DNA from: Pomphorhynchus laevis
Lineage: Eukaryota; Acanthocephala; Palaeacanthocephala; Echinorhynchida; Pomphorhynchidae
Length of the DNA: 64,000 nucleotides
Direction: 5' to 3'
Assembly: GCA_012934845.2 (NCBI GenBank)
Contig: WNNJ02001688.1
Span: forward strand, 62,001 to 126,000
The notes under the pieces: model-generated
What the model was told of the DNA's origin: nothing
What the model saw: only the letters and a program-made list of their open reading frames with translations
Database searches by the model: none
Shown here: positions 1-8,771 of the stretch, piece by piece
How positions within the stretch are numbered: the stretch's first letter is position 1
How the letters are laid out: every line of letters starts with the position of its first letter
Position numbers and translations under genes: made by a program

Positions 1-680
1 ATACATTGATGATATATGTGTATTTAATTCTAATAATTTTTTTTCAATTAGTGAGCACATTTATCCAGAAAGCCTTCTTCTTAACAAAACCAATATTAAT
101 GATAAATAAGGTGTATATCTAGATATGAACATTAAATTAACATTAACTAAAACTACTATTAATTTATATCGTAAAGATGACATATTTAAATTTACAAGAA
201 ACATATTTTTGCATGAGCATTCATGCATACCATATAATATAAAATATAATACATTAAATAATGAAATTTTAAGAATTGCAACAATATGTAATGATATTGG
301 CTTTCTTCAAAATCATTTAAATAATTTAATAGATACATATTTTAAACTAGGTTACTATAAAAATATAAAGCTGATTAATAGTGAAAGCTCGAATATATCT
401 AAGATAAACATTTGGAAAGATTATATATTTGATAAAATTAAAAATAAAATGAAAATAACAAACAATTATAAAAGAAAAGATAAAATTAATAAAGATATGT
501 ATAAAGAACTTACTAAATTAAAGGATAACTATATAATAACAACTATTGACAAAGCTAGTAATAACTTTGTCTTCATATGCACAAATCTTTATTATGATAT
601 ATTGATGATAGCGGTATACTGAATAAAATGTAAACGCATCATATGAGCGTAGTGATTTCAGTTTAGAAACAATTGTTTGA
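1..680 (+). mobile_element. Naiad-type Penelope-like element, rearranged fragment
   Basis: The window opens inside a PLE reverse transcriptase: YIDDICVFNSNN (the RT active-site block) is encoded from base 3, followed by the RT thumb (VYLDMNIKLTLTKTTI, then NIFLHEHSCIPYN). At about base 365 the frame runs from thumb residues KLGYYKN directly into LINSESSNISK, a block that lies upstream of the RT core in the copy at 25.7-24.2 kb. The open frame 125-622 is therefore a tail-to-front fusion and not a native protein. The upstream-type sequence continues to about 680 (YERSDFSLETIV in another frame). AT content is extreme, as in all Naiad copies here. It is a relic, and no function is inferred. Confidence 0.85.
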
Positions 681-684
681 AGTT

Positions 685-915
685 ACTATTATATCTTTTT
701 CTTTTCCTTCAGCGTTTGTTCCGCTTCGTTACAGGGTCCGCTTTTTTGTCTCGATTTGGTTAAACCATTGTAGTCGCCTTTTGCGAAAATCATTGACAGA
801 GCATTTCATAATGTTGATGAGACGTATGTTTTACTGCTAGCTTGTCACAAAGTCTATCGCCAACCCTCTTCCTTTCTCAGCACGGACTTGGGACCGGCCA
901 TGGCGGAGTTAGTCA
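685..915. other. GC-richer block of unknown origin
   Basis: Base composition changes abruptly from about 20% to roughly 45% GC and returns to AT-rich at about 915. The block includes GGGACCGGCCATGGCGGAG near its right end. No convincing reading frame or RNA fold was found. It looks like the untranslated end of a mobile element, but I cannot name the family. Confidence 0.3.
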
Positions 916-959
916 CTATCCTATAATATATAATATATACATATATTTCATTATATTCA

Positions 960-1035
960 TTTCTAAAGATAAATATTGGCACAATTACAAGATTGTATAA
1001 ATCCTTGGTCAGACCTCACTTAGAATATCAGATAA
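960..1035 (+). mobile_element. LINE reverse transcriptase scrap
   Basis: One frame reads ITRLYKSLVRPHLEYQ, the conserved block after the RT palm in jockey/CR1-like LINEs (LYKSLVRPHLEY). Only about 75 bases are recognisable, so the clade cannot be given. Confidence 0.5.
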
Positions 1036-1044
1036 TAAAACTAT

Positions 1045-1190
1045 AATTTTTTGGAATTCTAAATTACATAAAAATTCAATAAAACAGGTTCATATTTAGT
1101 AAACCAAAATTTTCTAAATTCCTCGGGCTTTATAGGAGCAAGAGGTTTGGTCATTGCCATGTCATTGATCTGATTTGTTTATAAAATAAA
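1045..1190. mobile_element. Two PLE scraps on opposite strands
   Basis: On the plus strand, about 1,051-1,100 reads WNSKLHKNSIKQVHI, matching the WNPKLHKNPIK motif of the Naiad copies. On the minus strand, about 1,165-1,125 reads DMAMTKPLAPIK, resembling the (D)GMAMGSPLAP motif of canonical Penelope RTs. Both are very short and the second call is weak. Confidence 0.4.
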
Positions 1191-1324
1191 ATACTTAAAG
1201 TAATTAAAACACCCTTTAAAGATATTGTAAGATAATTGATATTTGTTATATTGAAATCCAATATAAAACCCACATTTCAGTATTAATGTAACAAAGGAAT
1301 ATTTGTAGCACAGAATTGAAATTT

Positions 1325-3140
1325 TTTAAAAATACGTACGATTTTAGAACTCTTTATACAAATCTAGATTTAGCAGATATTAAAGATATCTGCTAAATAG
1401 CAGATATTAGCAGATATTAGAAAAATAAAAGGTGTTTCAATGGGTGGTAATAGTAGCCCAATTATAGCTGACTTATTTTTAAGCTTTATAGAATATGAAA
1501 TGTTCATAACTCTTTAGAAAATAAATCTAAATTATATAAAGATATGAAATAAATGTTTCGATACATTGATGATATATGTGTATTTAATTCTAATATTTTT
1601 TATTCAATTAGTGAACTAATTTATCCAGAAAGCCTTATTCTTAATAAAATTATATTGAATTAATAGAATCCTTAAATATTTTGTTAAATCAAAATTATTT
1701 AAAAGTAGGGACATCTATATTTAGACAAGTAAAAGGTGCTCCAATGGGTGGTAATAGTAGCCTAATAATAGCTGACTTGTTTTTAAGCTTTATAGAATAT
1801 GAATTTGTTCATAACTGTGTAAGCAATAAATAAAATTATGTAAATATATGAAATATATGTTTCGATACATTGATGATATATGTGTATTTAACTCTAATAA
1901 TTTTTATTCAATAAGCGAACAAATTTATTCAGGTCGCTTTATTATTAATATGAAACCAATATTAATGATAAAGATGTATATATCTAGATATGAACATTGA
2001 ATTAACATCAATTAAAACTATTATTTATAATAGTTTTAATTTATAAACAAATTAATATAAAAAGAAACATATTTTTGCAATACCGTATTCATGCATACCA
2101 TATAATATAAAATATAATACATTAAATAATGAAATTTTAAGAATTGCAACTATTTGTAACGATATTGACTTTCTTCAACTCATTTAAATAATTTAATAGA
2201 TGCATATTTTAAACTGGGTTACTATAATAATAGTAACCGTATATATTATTATATATTATATATATTATATATTATATATATTATATATTATATATTATTT
2301 TTTTACTAAAAAAATCAACAAACAGAAAATAGTAAAATATATAAATCAACAGAATAATATTAAAAATAAATTTAAACTTATTAGCCAAAACTTTTGATGG
2401 ATGGATAATGAATTATATACTTTGTATTAAAATAAGATATTACATAATTAAATTGTATCAGAGTAAATACATCATTAGAACGTTCTTAGCCCCGCTGCTA
2501 TGTTGGGTTGAGGAATAAATGCTGAAACCTGATAACATAGCAGTTCCTTCTGATGACCTATAATACTTATTCTGATTCTAATTATTCCTTTTATAATTAT
2601 TTATTATTAAGTCAGATAATCAAAAATAATCAAAAACAATAATAAAAAACAATAATTAATTAAAATAAATTATAAAATAAATTTCGATTTGCTAAGAAAA
2701 CTTAACCAAACTATCTTAACTATTCTTATTCTGATATCCAAACTATTCTTATGCTGATACAACGTCTGTTATTTATTAGTCAATTCATAAAAATTGACTT
2801 TTATTTTTAATTTCAATTTTTTTATTTTAACTTGATTTAAATTATAAAAAATCTTATTAAATTTTGATATTGACTTCAAAATCATTTAAATAATTTTATA
2901 GATGCATATTTAAAACTATGTTACTATAAAAATACCATCAAACGGAAAATAAAATTTAACTTAATATTTGATGTTTCTTTTGCGGTTCCTCCTGATGACC
3001 TATAATTCTCATTCTTATACATCGTATAAAATATCGTATTAAAATCTTATAAAATCTCTTTTGATTTAGCATTATTATTTATTATTTATTTATATTTATT
3101 TATTATAATTATATTAAATACGTAGACTCAGTTAGCTGAA
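1325..3140 (+). mobile_element. Cluster of decayed Naiad PLE copies ending in a shared 3' terminus
   Basis: At least three partial copies are joined head to tail. The first (about 1,325-1,650) has an FRTLYTNLDLADI-like palm start, then GVSMGGNSSPIIAD and YIDDICVFN. The second (about 1,650-2,600) repeats the RT from the LVGTS/QVKG(V/A)PMGGNSS block and continues to the tail. The third is a tail alone (about 2,870-3,140). The end (TACGTAGACTCAGTTAGCTG, near 3,118-3,137) recurs at the other Naiad termini, at 7,575, 23,823, 27,442 and 29,142, which fixes the 3' boundary. All copies are heavily mutated. Confidence 0.8.
2495..2556 (+). ncRNA. Naiad tail block with pseudoknot potential
   Basis: CTGCTATGTT (2,495-2,504) is fully complementary to AACATAGCAG (2,534-2,543). 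GAGGAA (2,510-2,515) can pair with TTCCTT (2,544-2,549). The order is stem 1, stem 2, stem 1', stem 2', with no spacer between the two downstream strands, so the fold would be an H-type pseudoknot. The same layout recurs at 7,327-7,388 (plus) and 24,039-24,101 (minus). A CTGATGA follows immediately. Function is unknown; see findings. Confidence 0.45.
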
Positions 3141-4445
3141 TTGATCATGAAAGCTCTGACGGAGAATTTTTGGAGGTCACAGTATGTGGTAGTAAGGGAT
3201 CTACCTTCTGGAAATGATGAGTCAGAAATTCCCAACCTACTTGCCGAATTGGGTATTAGTGAAGATGAAATTCGCAAAGCTACATTCTTAGGTCTTTTTA
3301 CAAAAGACGACAAACTCTCTTTCTTGTGTACGCATCACACTAACTTCGGTACTAATTTCAAAAGTTTTCAAAGCGGCACATAAGTTAAAAACAAACGTTG
3401 CCCAGCGGTCAGTGTATGTTAATCTGATATTTTCAAAGGCGACGGAGTACGATAGTTTAAATTTCGTTGACAACATGATCTACCCAAACAAACGACCCAT
3501 TGCGAACCTACGGTATCAGATATGGATGCATCGTATCTCTATACGCTGCAGCAGAAAGGTTATCAACAATTTTACCACCATAACCCCGCGTTTACTTTAT
3601 TTTCCACCAAATACTAAGGAGAGACATACTCTATTATCTTCCACTGCATGCCCTTCTAATTCGAAATTAGCAAATTCTCCATATACCGTCGATAAACCCC
3701 TTATAGCATGTGCTCAAACTTCTACCGTATAAAATTTTACAATAAGAATTTTTAATTGCAATTAGGAAGGCATCAAATATTTGTTCTCCCTAGGTTTCGC
3801 TGCATACATTTTATCATTTCATGTAATTTTTCTAGCAGAAACGTTATCATGTGATCCTTGCATCATATTAGGATTTCATTGTATCCAAATTCATGCAACT
3901 CTCGTCGTAAAGAACGGCAGGTAAGGAAGTTATAAGTTTGTTAAAATTATAAATTTTTTAAATGAACTTTAGTAAAACTTAGCTGTTTCTATAGTTATTA
4001 AAACACCAATATGCACATTAGTAGGCTGCTACATTGTTCCGTTTTCATCATCTTCAGGAATAATCGACAAACTCGCAACACTGTGAGCACAAATTAGCTT
4101 CATTGCCTCATTTTAATTGCAGGTGATTTCAACACCCCATATACTAATCCTCAAAGTACCAAACTACGACTCATCTCGAGCTTCCTCATAATCTTAGATT
4201 AAACCTTTAATCGTCTTCGTCACATGCCACTTACTATAGTTATAACGGATCCCGCATCATTAATCGTGAATTTGAATCAACTTCCCACAAGTGACCGTGA
4301 ATGTGGAAAGTTCGTGATCATTAATTCGAAAGCAAAATCGCCAAAATTGTCATCTCACTTTGAATTCCTATCTCACAGCATGAAAACTTAACTATCAAAC
4401 AACTCAATTGGCGAATCGACACCACTAAGCTGAATAAATTTCAAG
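3141..4445 (+). mobile_element. LINE fragment: ORF1 part plus AP-endonuclease part
   Basis: The frame from 3,141 encodes about 80 residues beginning MKALTENFWRSQYVVVRDLP, then DESEIPNLLAELGI. This resembles the RRM-like part of LINE ORF1 and is comparable to NVIIRG...IGVTF in the LINE at 48.4 kb. Around 4,120-4,330 another frame reads AGDFNTPYTNPQSTKLRLI and later TDPASLIVN, the GDFN and D-x-N-type blocks of a LINE AP-like endonuclease. It abuts a Naiad terminus on the left and a (TA)n tract on the right. No intact frame links the parts. It is non-functional, and the clade is probably CR1/jockey-like (uncertain). Confidence 0.6.
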
Positions 4446-4452
4446 TTGCTAT

Positions 4453-4454
4453 GA

Positions 4455-4540
<86 letters not shown>
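4453..4540. repeat. (TA)n microsatellite
   Basis: About 88 bases of almost pure TA, sitting at the 3' end of the minus-strand SINE-like copy. The matching right-hand copy also runs into a TA tract. Confidence 0.95.
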
Positions 4541-4543
<3 letters not shown>

Positions 4544-4951
4544 TCTTATGGGATCATGAAGATCGATTGAAATCGGGACTGGTGATCCTTTTATGGATGC
4601 TTATTTATGTATTGAATAGTTGTTAGGTCACACAAGGTGACTTTCGCATTGAAAACCAGCTACATAATCCTTCCTTCATTATATCCAATCCCATACACCC
4701 TGACTACTAACGGCACTATTGCCACAGCCGTTTTCGTTTCGCCCGCTTTTTACCACACGTTGGTAGCTCCGGGCTCGTCAGAAGGCTGACTACCAACTCT
4801 TCACCTTTTGAAACTTGACACATCCGAGATTCGAGCTGTCGCTCTTCGTACTTTGGCTTGCGCTCTTGACTGCTAGGCTACGAATCCAGGATTACCAGAT
4901 TTCACACAGTATATGAAACCTTCCATCATAATATCCAGAAACTGTATTGTC
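4540..4951 (-). mobile_element. tRNA-derived SINE-like repeat with hammerhead (S1, inverted copy)
   Basis: Read on the minus strand, this copy starts GACAATACAG and has a tRNA-like promoter region: TAGCCTAGCAG fits an A box and AGCTCGAATCTC resembles a B box. It then carries a complete hammerhead ribozyme (4,786-4,697) and a 3' part ending ...GATCCCATAAGAAACAAT before the (TA)n tract. It is nearly identical, inverted, to the plus copy at 5,139-5,476, so the pair can form a long hairpin. tRNA-derived repeats with hammerheads are known from schistosomes (Sm-alpha), but here only the architecture is matched. Confidence 0.75.
4697..4786 (-). ncRNA. Type I hammerhead ribozyme (S1 inverted copy)
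   Basis: The 90-nt core is the same as the plus copy at 5,304-5,393. Stem I is GCCTT with AGGGT, followed by CTGACGA, stem II GCCCG/CGGGC with an apical TACCA/TGGTA hairpin, and GAAAC. Stem III is closed by A-U and C-G pairs plus AACGGC/GCCGTT, and GTC lies at the predicted cleavage point. All invariant core bases are present. Confidence 0.8.
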
Positions 4952-5473
4952 AATGGAATTGGATACCATGAAGGAAGGATTCTGTAGCTTGTTTTCAGTG
5001 CGAAAGTAACCTTGTTTGACCTAACAACTATTCAATACATAAATAAGCATCCATAAAAGGATCACCAGTCCCGATTTCAATCGATCTTCATGATCCCATA
5101 AGAAACAATCTATAATAAGCATGCCAGGGTGCATCTCGGACAATACAGTTTCTGGATATTATGATGGAAGGTTTCATATACTGTGTGAAATCTGGTAATC
5201 CTGGATTCGTAGCCTAGCAGTCAAGAGCGCAAGCCAAAGTACGAAGAGCGACAGCTCGAATCTCGGATGTGTCAAGTTTTAAAAGGTGAAGAGTTGGTAG
5301 TCAGCCTTCTGACGAGCCCGGAGCTACCAACGTGTGGTAAAAAGCGGGCGAAACGAAAACGGCTGTGGCAATAGTGCCGTTAGTAGTCAGGGTGTATGGA
5401 ATTGGATATAATGAAGGAAGGATTATGTAGCTGGTTTTCAATGCGAAAGTCACCTTGTGTGACCTAGCAACTA

Positions 5474-5476
<3 letters not shown>
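4952..5476 (+). mobile_element. S1 SINE-like repeat, tandem partial plus full copy
   Basis: Bases 4,952-5,108 are the 3' part of S1 (ATGGAATTGG through AAGAAACAAT). A 30-base linker (5,109-5,138) follows, then a second copy from GACAATACAG (5,139) through the tRNA-like region, the hammerhead (5,304-5,393) and part of the 3' region, ending in (TA)n at 5,477. The partial copy starts about 8 bases past the position equivalent to the hammerhead cleavage site. Cleavage-to-cleavage monomer length would be about 440 nt. This head-to-tail layout is what a ribozyme-processed tandem repeat or retrozyme-like element would leave. Confidence 0.7.
5304..5393 (+). ncRNA. Type I hammerhead ribozyme (S1 plus copy)
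   Basis: Stem I is 5,304-5,308 (GCCTT) with 5,389-5,393 (AGGGT). The core CTGACGA is at 5,309-5,315. Stem II is 5,316-5,320 with 5,345-5,349, with an apical hairpin TACCA/TGGTA (5,325-5,329 with 5,335-5,339). The core GAA is at 5,350-5,352. Stem III pairs 5,353-5,354 with 5,386-5,387, then has an internal loop, then AACGGC (5,358-5,363) with GCCGTT (5,376-5,381). The cleavage triplet GTC is at 5,386-5,388. Every conserved hammerhead position is satisfied. Confidence 0.85.

Positions 5477-5552
<76 letters not shown>
5477..5552. repeat. (TA)n microsatellite
   Basis: About 75 bases of TA repeats, truncating the S1 plus copy. Confidence 0.95.
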
Positions 5553-5554
<2 letters not shown>

Positions 5555-5614
5555 TATGTTACTGTTGAACCGCACACGAGATCCCATTTCTGGAATACTT
5601 TCGAAATATTTATT

Positions 5615-5763
5615 TTACGATTGAAATCGAAATCCAATGAACAGTGACTTTGGTTTATTAGAAAAGCTTTCGGCTTTTGTAAGCCTTTTTCAGTTCAATC
5701 TGAAATATACATATGCACAATACAATGCCTGCAATATAACAAAAACACAAATCAAGTATCAAA
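5615..5763 (-). repeat. PLE flanking arm (left), inverted, with decayed minimal hammerhead
   Basis: It is the inverted counterpart of 6,573-6,721, with high identity over about 149 bases. On the minus strand it carries the same hammerhead-like run at 5,698-5,659, including the GGCTT/AAGCC stem II and GAAAGCTT. The core reads CTGAAAA instead of CTGAAGA, so the invariant G8 is lost and the ribozyme should be inactive. The arms enclose the PLE coding fragment. Confidence 0.8.
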
Positions 5764-5819
5764 TGAACTTGCTGTTAATAAACGACGGGCATTGCTTATT
5801 AAGCTTATTAACAAGTAAA

Positions 5820-6548
5820 TAAGCTTAGAGATGAGTTCTTAGCCCGTGGTTATAAGAAATATCAAATCGAGCGTCAAGTCAAAGACGTTTGCAAAATGGA
5901 TCGATGCGAATTGCTTAGTCGAATATCTCCGTCGGAGGATGAGGGGGGTGGATGTTATATTGTAACCGATTATCATCCGGCCTTATTGTCTTTGGAGGGT
6001 GATCTCAATAGGGCATTAGCGTCTTTGAATGTAATTACGGGCTCAAGGAAGAAACTAAAAGTAGTTTTTAAAAAGGTGTAAATTTGAGAAATCTACTATC
6101 AAATAAATTACGTCATGAGGGTAATTAAGTGGTACACGCCCCTGCGGTAATAATAGATGCAAATGCTGCGCAAAAATATGCAGAGGCTGCAAATTTCGTA
6201 GCTCTGTCACGGCGTTGGAATACACCACAAGATGTGCAGCCACATGTAAAACGAAAAACCTAGTATATTTGTGTTTGTGTGCTGAATGTCCGGTTCAGTA
6301 TGTCGGAGAAACAGGACATCAACTTAATATTCGTATGAATACTAGACGTTGCGACGTTAGAGCTGGACGAACTGGTAGGGATGGTGCAGCTAATCATTCC
6401 ATTGAACACCCTGGGCATACAATGAGCGTTATGGTTTTAGAGGATGAATTGCCTAACGTTACTGCGAGGAGAAATAGGGAAAAGTTCTGGATAGCGCAAC
6501 TTATGACAGATTTACACCTAAACACATATAATGACTGTCACTTACCTT
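5820..6548 (+). mobile_element. Canonical Penelope-like element, RT end plus C-terminal GIY-YIG
   Basis: From about 5,828 the frame reads LRDEFLARGYKKYQIERQV (RT thumb) and then YIVTDYHPALLSLEGDL, typical of the end of PLE RTs. A second segment, shifted in frame, has a cysteine linker (NNRCKCCAKICRGCKF) followed by a GIY-YIG nuclease: NLVYLCLCAECPVQYVGETG, R-x-N..R, H-x4-H and NREKFWIAQL, ending at HLP (stop 6,548-6,550). Known PLE biology pairs RT with this endonuclease for target-primed insertion. Here GIY-YIG is C-terminal to RT, the opposite of the Naiad copies. The N-terminal RT is missing and there is at least one frame break, so the copy is dead. Confidence 0.85.
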
Positions 6549-6572
6549 AGCACATGAACTGTATATTTGTGT

Positions 6573-6718
6573 TTTGATACTTGATTTGTGTTTTTGTTAT
6601 ATTGTAGGCATTGTATTGTGAATGTGTATATTTCAGATTGAACTGAAGAAGGCTTACAAAAGCCGAAAGCTTTTCAAATAAATCACAGTCACTGTTCATT
6701 GGATTTCGATTTCAATCG

Positions 6719-6721
<3 letters not shown>
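6573..6721 (+). repeat. PLE flanking arm (right) with minimal hammerhead
   Basis: It is the inverted copy of 5,615-5,763 and lies directly downstream of the GIY-YIG stop. It contains an apparently intact minimal hammerhead at 6,638-6,677 in the sense of the PLE. PLE terminal repeats are known to carry such ribozymes. Confidence 0.8.
6638..6677 (+). ncRNA. Minimal type I hammerhead ribozyme in PLE arm
   Basis: Stem I is TTGAA (6,638-6,642) with TTCAA (6,673-6,677), a perfect match. The core CTGAAGA is at 6,643-6,649, then one extra A. Stem II is GGCTT/AAGCC (6,651-6,655 with 6,660-6,664) with loop ACAA, then GAA (6,665-6,667). Stem III is reduced to the self-complementary AGCT (6,668-6,671), and the cleavage base would be T6672. 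Very short palindromic stem III is characteristic of PLE hammerheads, which are thought to act as dimers. Confidence 0.65.

Positions 6722-6780
<59 letters not shown>
6721..6780. repeat. (TA)n microsatellite
   Basis: About 60 bases of TA separating the PLE arm from the next Naiad copy. Confidence 0.95.
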
Positions 6781-6787
<7 letters not shown>

Positions 6788-7598
6788 ATGTTTCGATACA
6801 TTGATGATATATGTGTATTTAATTCTAATAATTTTTATTCAATTAGTAAACAAATTTATCCAGAAAGCCTTATTCTTTACAAACCAATATTAATGATAAA
6901 GAAGGTGTATATCTAGACATGAACATTAAATTAACATTAACTAAAACTACTATTAATTTATATCGTAAAGATGACATATTTAAATTTACAAGAAACATAT
7001 TTTTGCATGAGCATTCATGCATACCATATAATATAAAATATAATACATTAAATAATGAAATTTTAAGAATTGCAACAATATGTAATGATTTTGGTTTTCT
7101 TCAAAATCATTTAAATAATTTAATAGATACATATTCTAAACTAGGTTACTATAAAAATACCATCAAACGGAAAATGGTAAAATATATAAATCAACACAAT
7201 AATATTAAAAAAATTTAAAATCATTAGCGGAAATTTTTTATGGATATTTAATAAATATTTAGAATAAAATACTATAAAGGCGAATTTCATCAGAGAAAAT
7301 ACGTCCTTAACACGTATTTTGCACCGCTGCTATGTCAAGTCGAGGAATGAGGGATCGAAATCTGATAGCACAGCAGTTCCTCCTGATGACCAAATTCTGA
7401 TACAACGCATGTTATTTATTAGGTTATTCATTAAAATGACGTTTATTTTAAATTTCATCTTTTTAACTTGATTTAAATTATAGAAAATCTAAAAACAATT
7501 ATTAATTTTATTATTTAATTATTAAATTTTGATTAAGCATTAAATTGTTTTGTTTATTTTATAATTATATTAAATACGTAGACTCAGTTTGCTGATTT
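6781..7598 (+). mobile_element. Naiad PLE 3' portion with tail and terminus
   Basis: It starts at the RT active-site block (MFRYIDDICVFN), continues through ESLILY, MNIKLTLTKTTI and NIFLHEHSCIPYN (open frame 6,919-7,218), then the tail. The tail contains the pseudoknot-capable block (7,327-7,388) and the shared end TACGTAGACTCAG near 7,575-7,587. The 5' side is cut by a (TA)n tract, so GIY-YIG and most of RT are absent. Confidence 0.85.
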
Positions 7599-7599
7599 T

Positions 7600-7889
7600 A
7601 TTTAATGGTCATCGATGACTTATCATTTGCGATGCATTGGCTAGAAATTGTACCAACGTGAGACATAATCAATCGTCAGCCAAACGGCATCCGCATGTTC
7701 CCCATTTATAATCGATTTTACATAATTAATTTGCAAATCGATTCTAACGTCACCGCTTGATAATCATAATCCTAATATATTATGATTAAGATTAATTTAA
7801 TTTCCTAATCCTCCTATGTAGTAAAGTATTCTTATATTCGTTAAAATTCATTAAATTCATCAAGATTTTATATTCTATTCTTATATTAT
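7600..7889. other. AT-rich gap, nothing recognised
   Basis: Apart from a short GC-richer stretch around 7,670-7,700, I see no gene, repeat boundary or structured element here. Confidence 0.5.
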
Positions 7890-8503
7890 AACAAATGATA
7901 ATAGTAAAAGCAATAAAAAATACGTATTTGTTTTATATTCCAAATCAGTGTTTCATAGTATAATAGTTTAAAATATAAATATTAAGTTTTGACATGTCAA
8001 TAAAATATCAACAAGCGTTGAATAAAGTTACTTACCTTTAATAAGTTTGAAATAAATGTTTTGTACTTAGTCACTCGAGGAATCAGTATATGACTTTTGA
8101 CAAACTGTTGTTTGTATATTCGTTAAAATTAAATTGACCGCAGTTTTCTGATTGCTAATTGGCAAGCTTCTTTGTAAATCATTCATTATTTATATCGCTT
8201 TTGCTGCAAATATTTAGTTATATCAACCAATCAAAGCAAGCAAAGGCAAAAATATTAATTAGCTTGACTTTCCTAATCCTCCTATTTTGTAAAGTACATT
8301 CATAATTTTAAATGACGCCTTATACATCTTTAAAAACGTGTACAATTTATATCAAAGAATACCGCATACAAAAGTACTTTGTTCTCAACATAATTTTATT
8401 TTTAATCCTCACTATACATTGAGCAAATCATTAAAAAAATAACAGTTTGAATCAAAAAAGTCTTTGTGAAACAAAAGGAATTCTGAAGCTGCCAGATGTC
8501 CAC

Positions 8504-8771
8504 TGTGGCAGGAGCGGTGGCACAATCAATGGACAATAGCTCATGCAACCTAACCGCAAACAGTGACCAACCGCCATCACTAAACACACGTTGAGTGGCG
8601 TCCTAACAATTGACTATAAGTAACGCATTTTGTGACATTAAGTGTTTTTTGAATGCAGTGAAGACTTTCTTTGTTGAATTGTGTTATGGCATCCACAAGG
8701 CGTTAAAAAATTGCTTTGCTGAAACAATCCGCGGTCTTTTCAAACACAGTTGACTAAGTATTGTATTGAAA
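8504..8771 (+). repeat. 5' LTR of the Gypsy element
   Basis: It starts TGTGGCAG and is about 268 bases long, nearly identical to 12,187-12,455. The exact right edge is uncertain by a base or two because a standard CA end is not visible. Confidence 0.85.

Noticed and set aside
2200-2397. 65-codon frame rich in Ile and Tyr
   Set aside because: It is a read-through of TATATTA low complexity inside a decayed PLE tail.
3128-3476. Minus-strand frames over the LINE ORF1 fragment
   Set aside because: They are shadows of the plus-strand ORF1; no family signature.
7327-7388. Naiad tail block as a hammerhead ribozyme
   Set aside because: CTGATGA and a GAAA occur, but no arrangement gives adjacent stem II pairs and a third helix in several copies.
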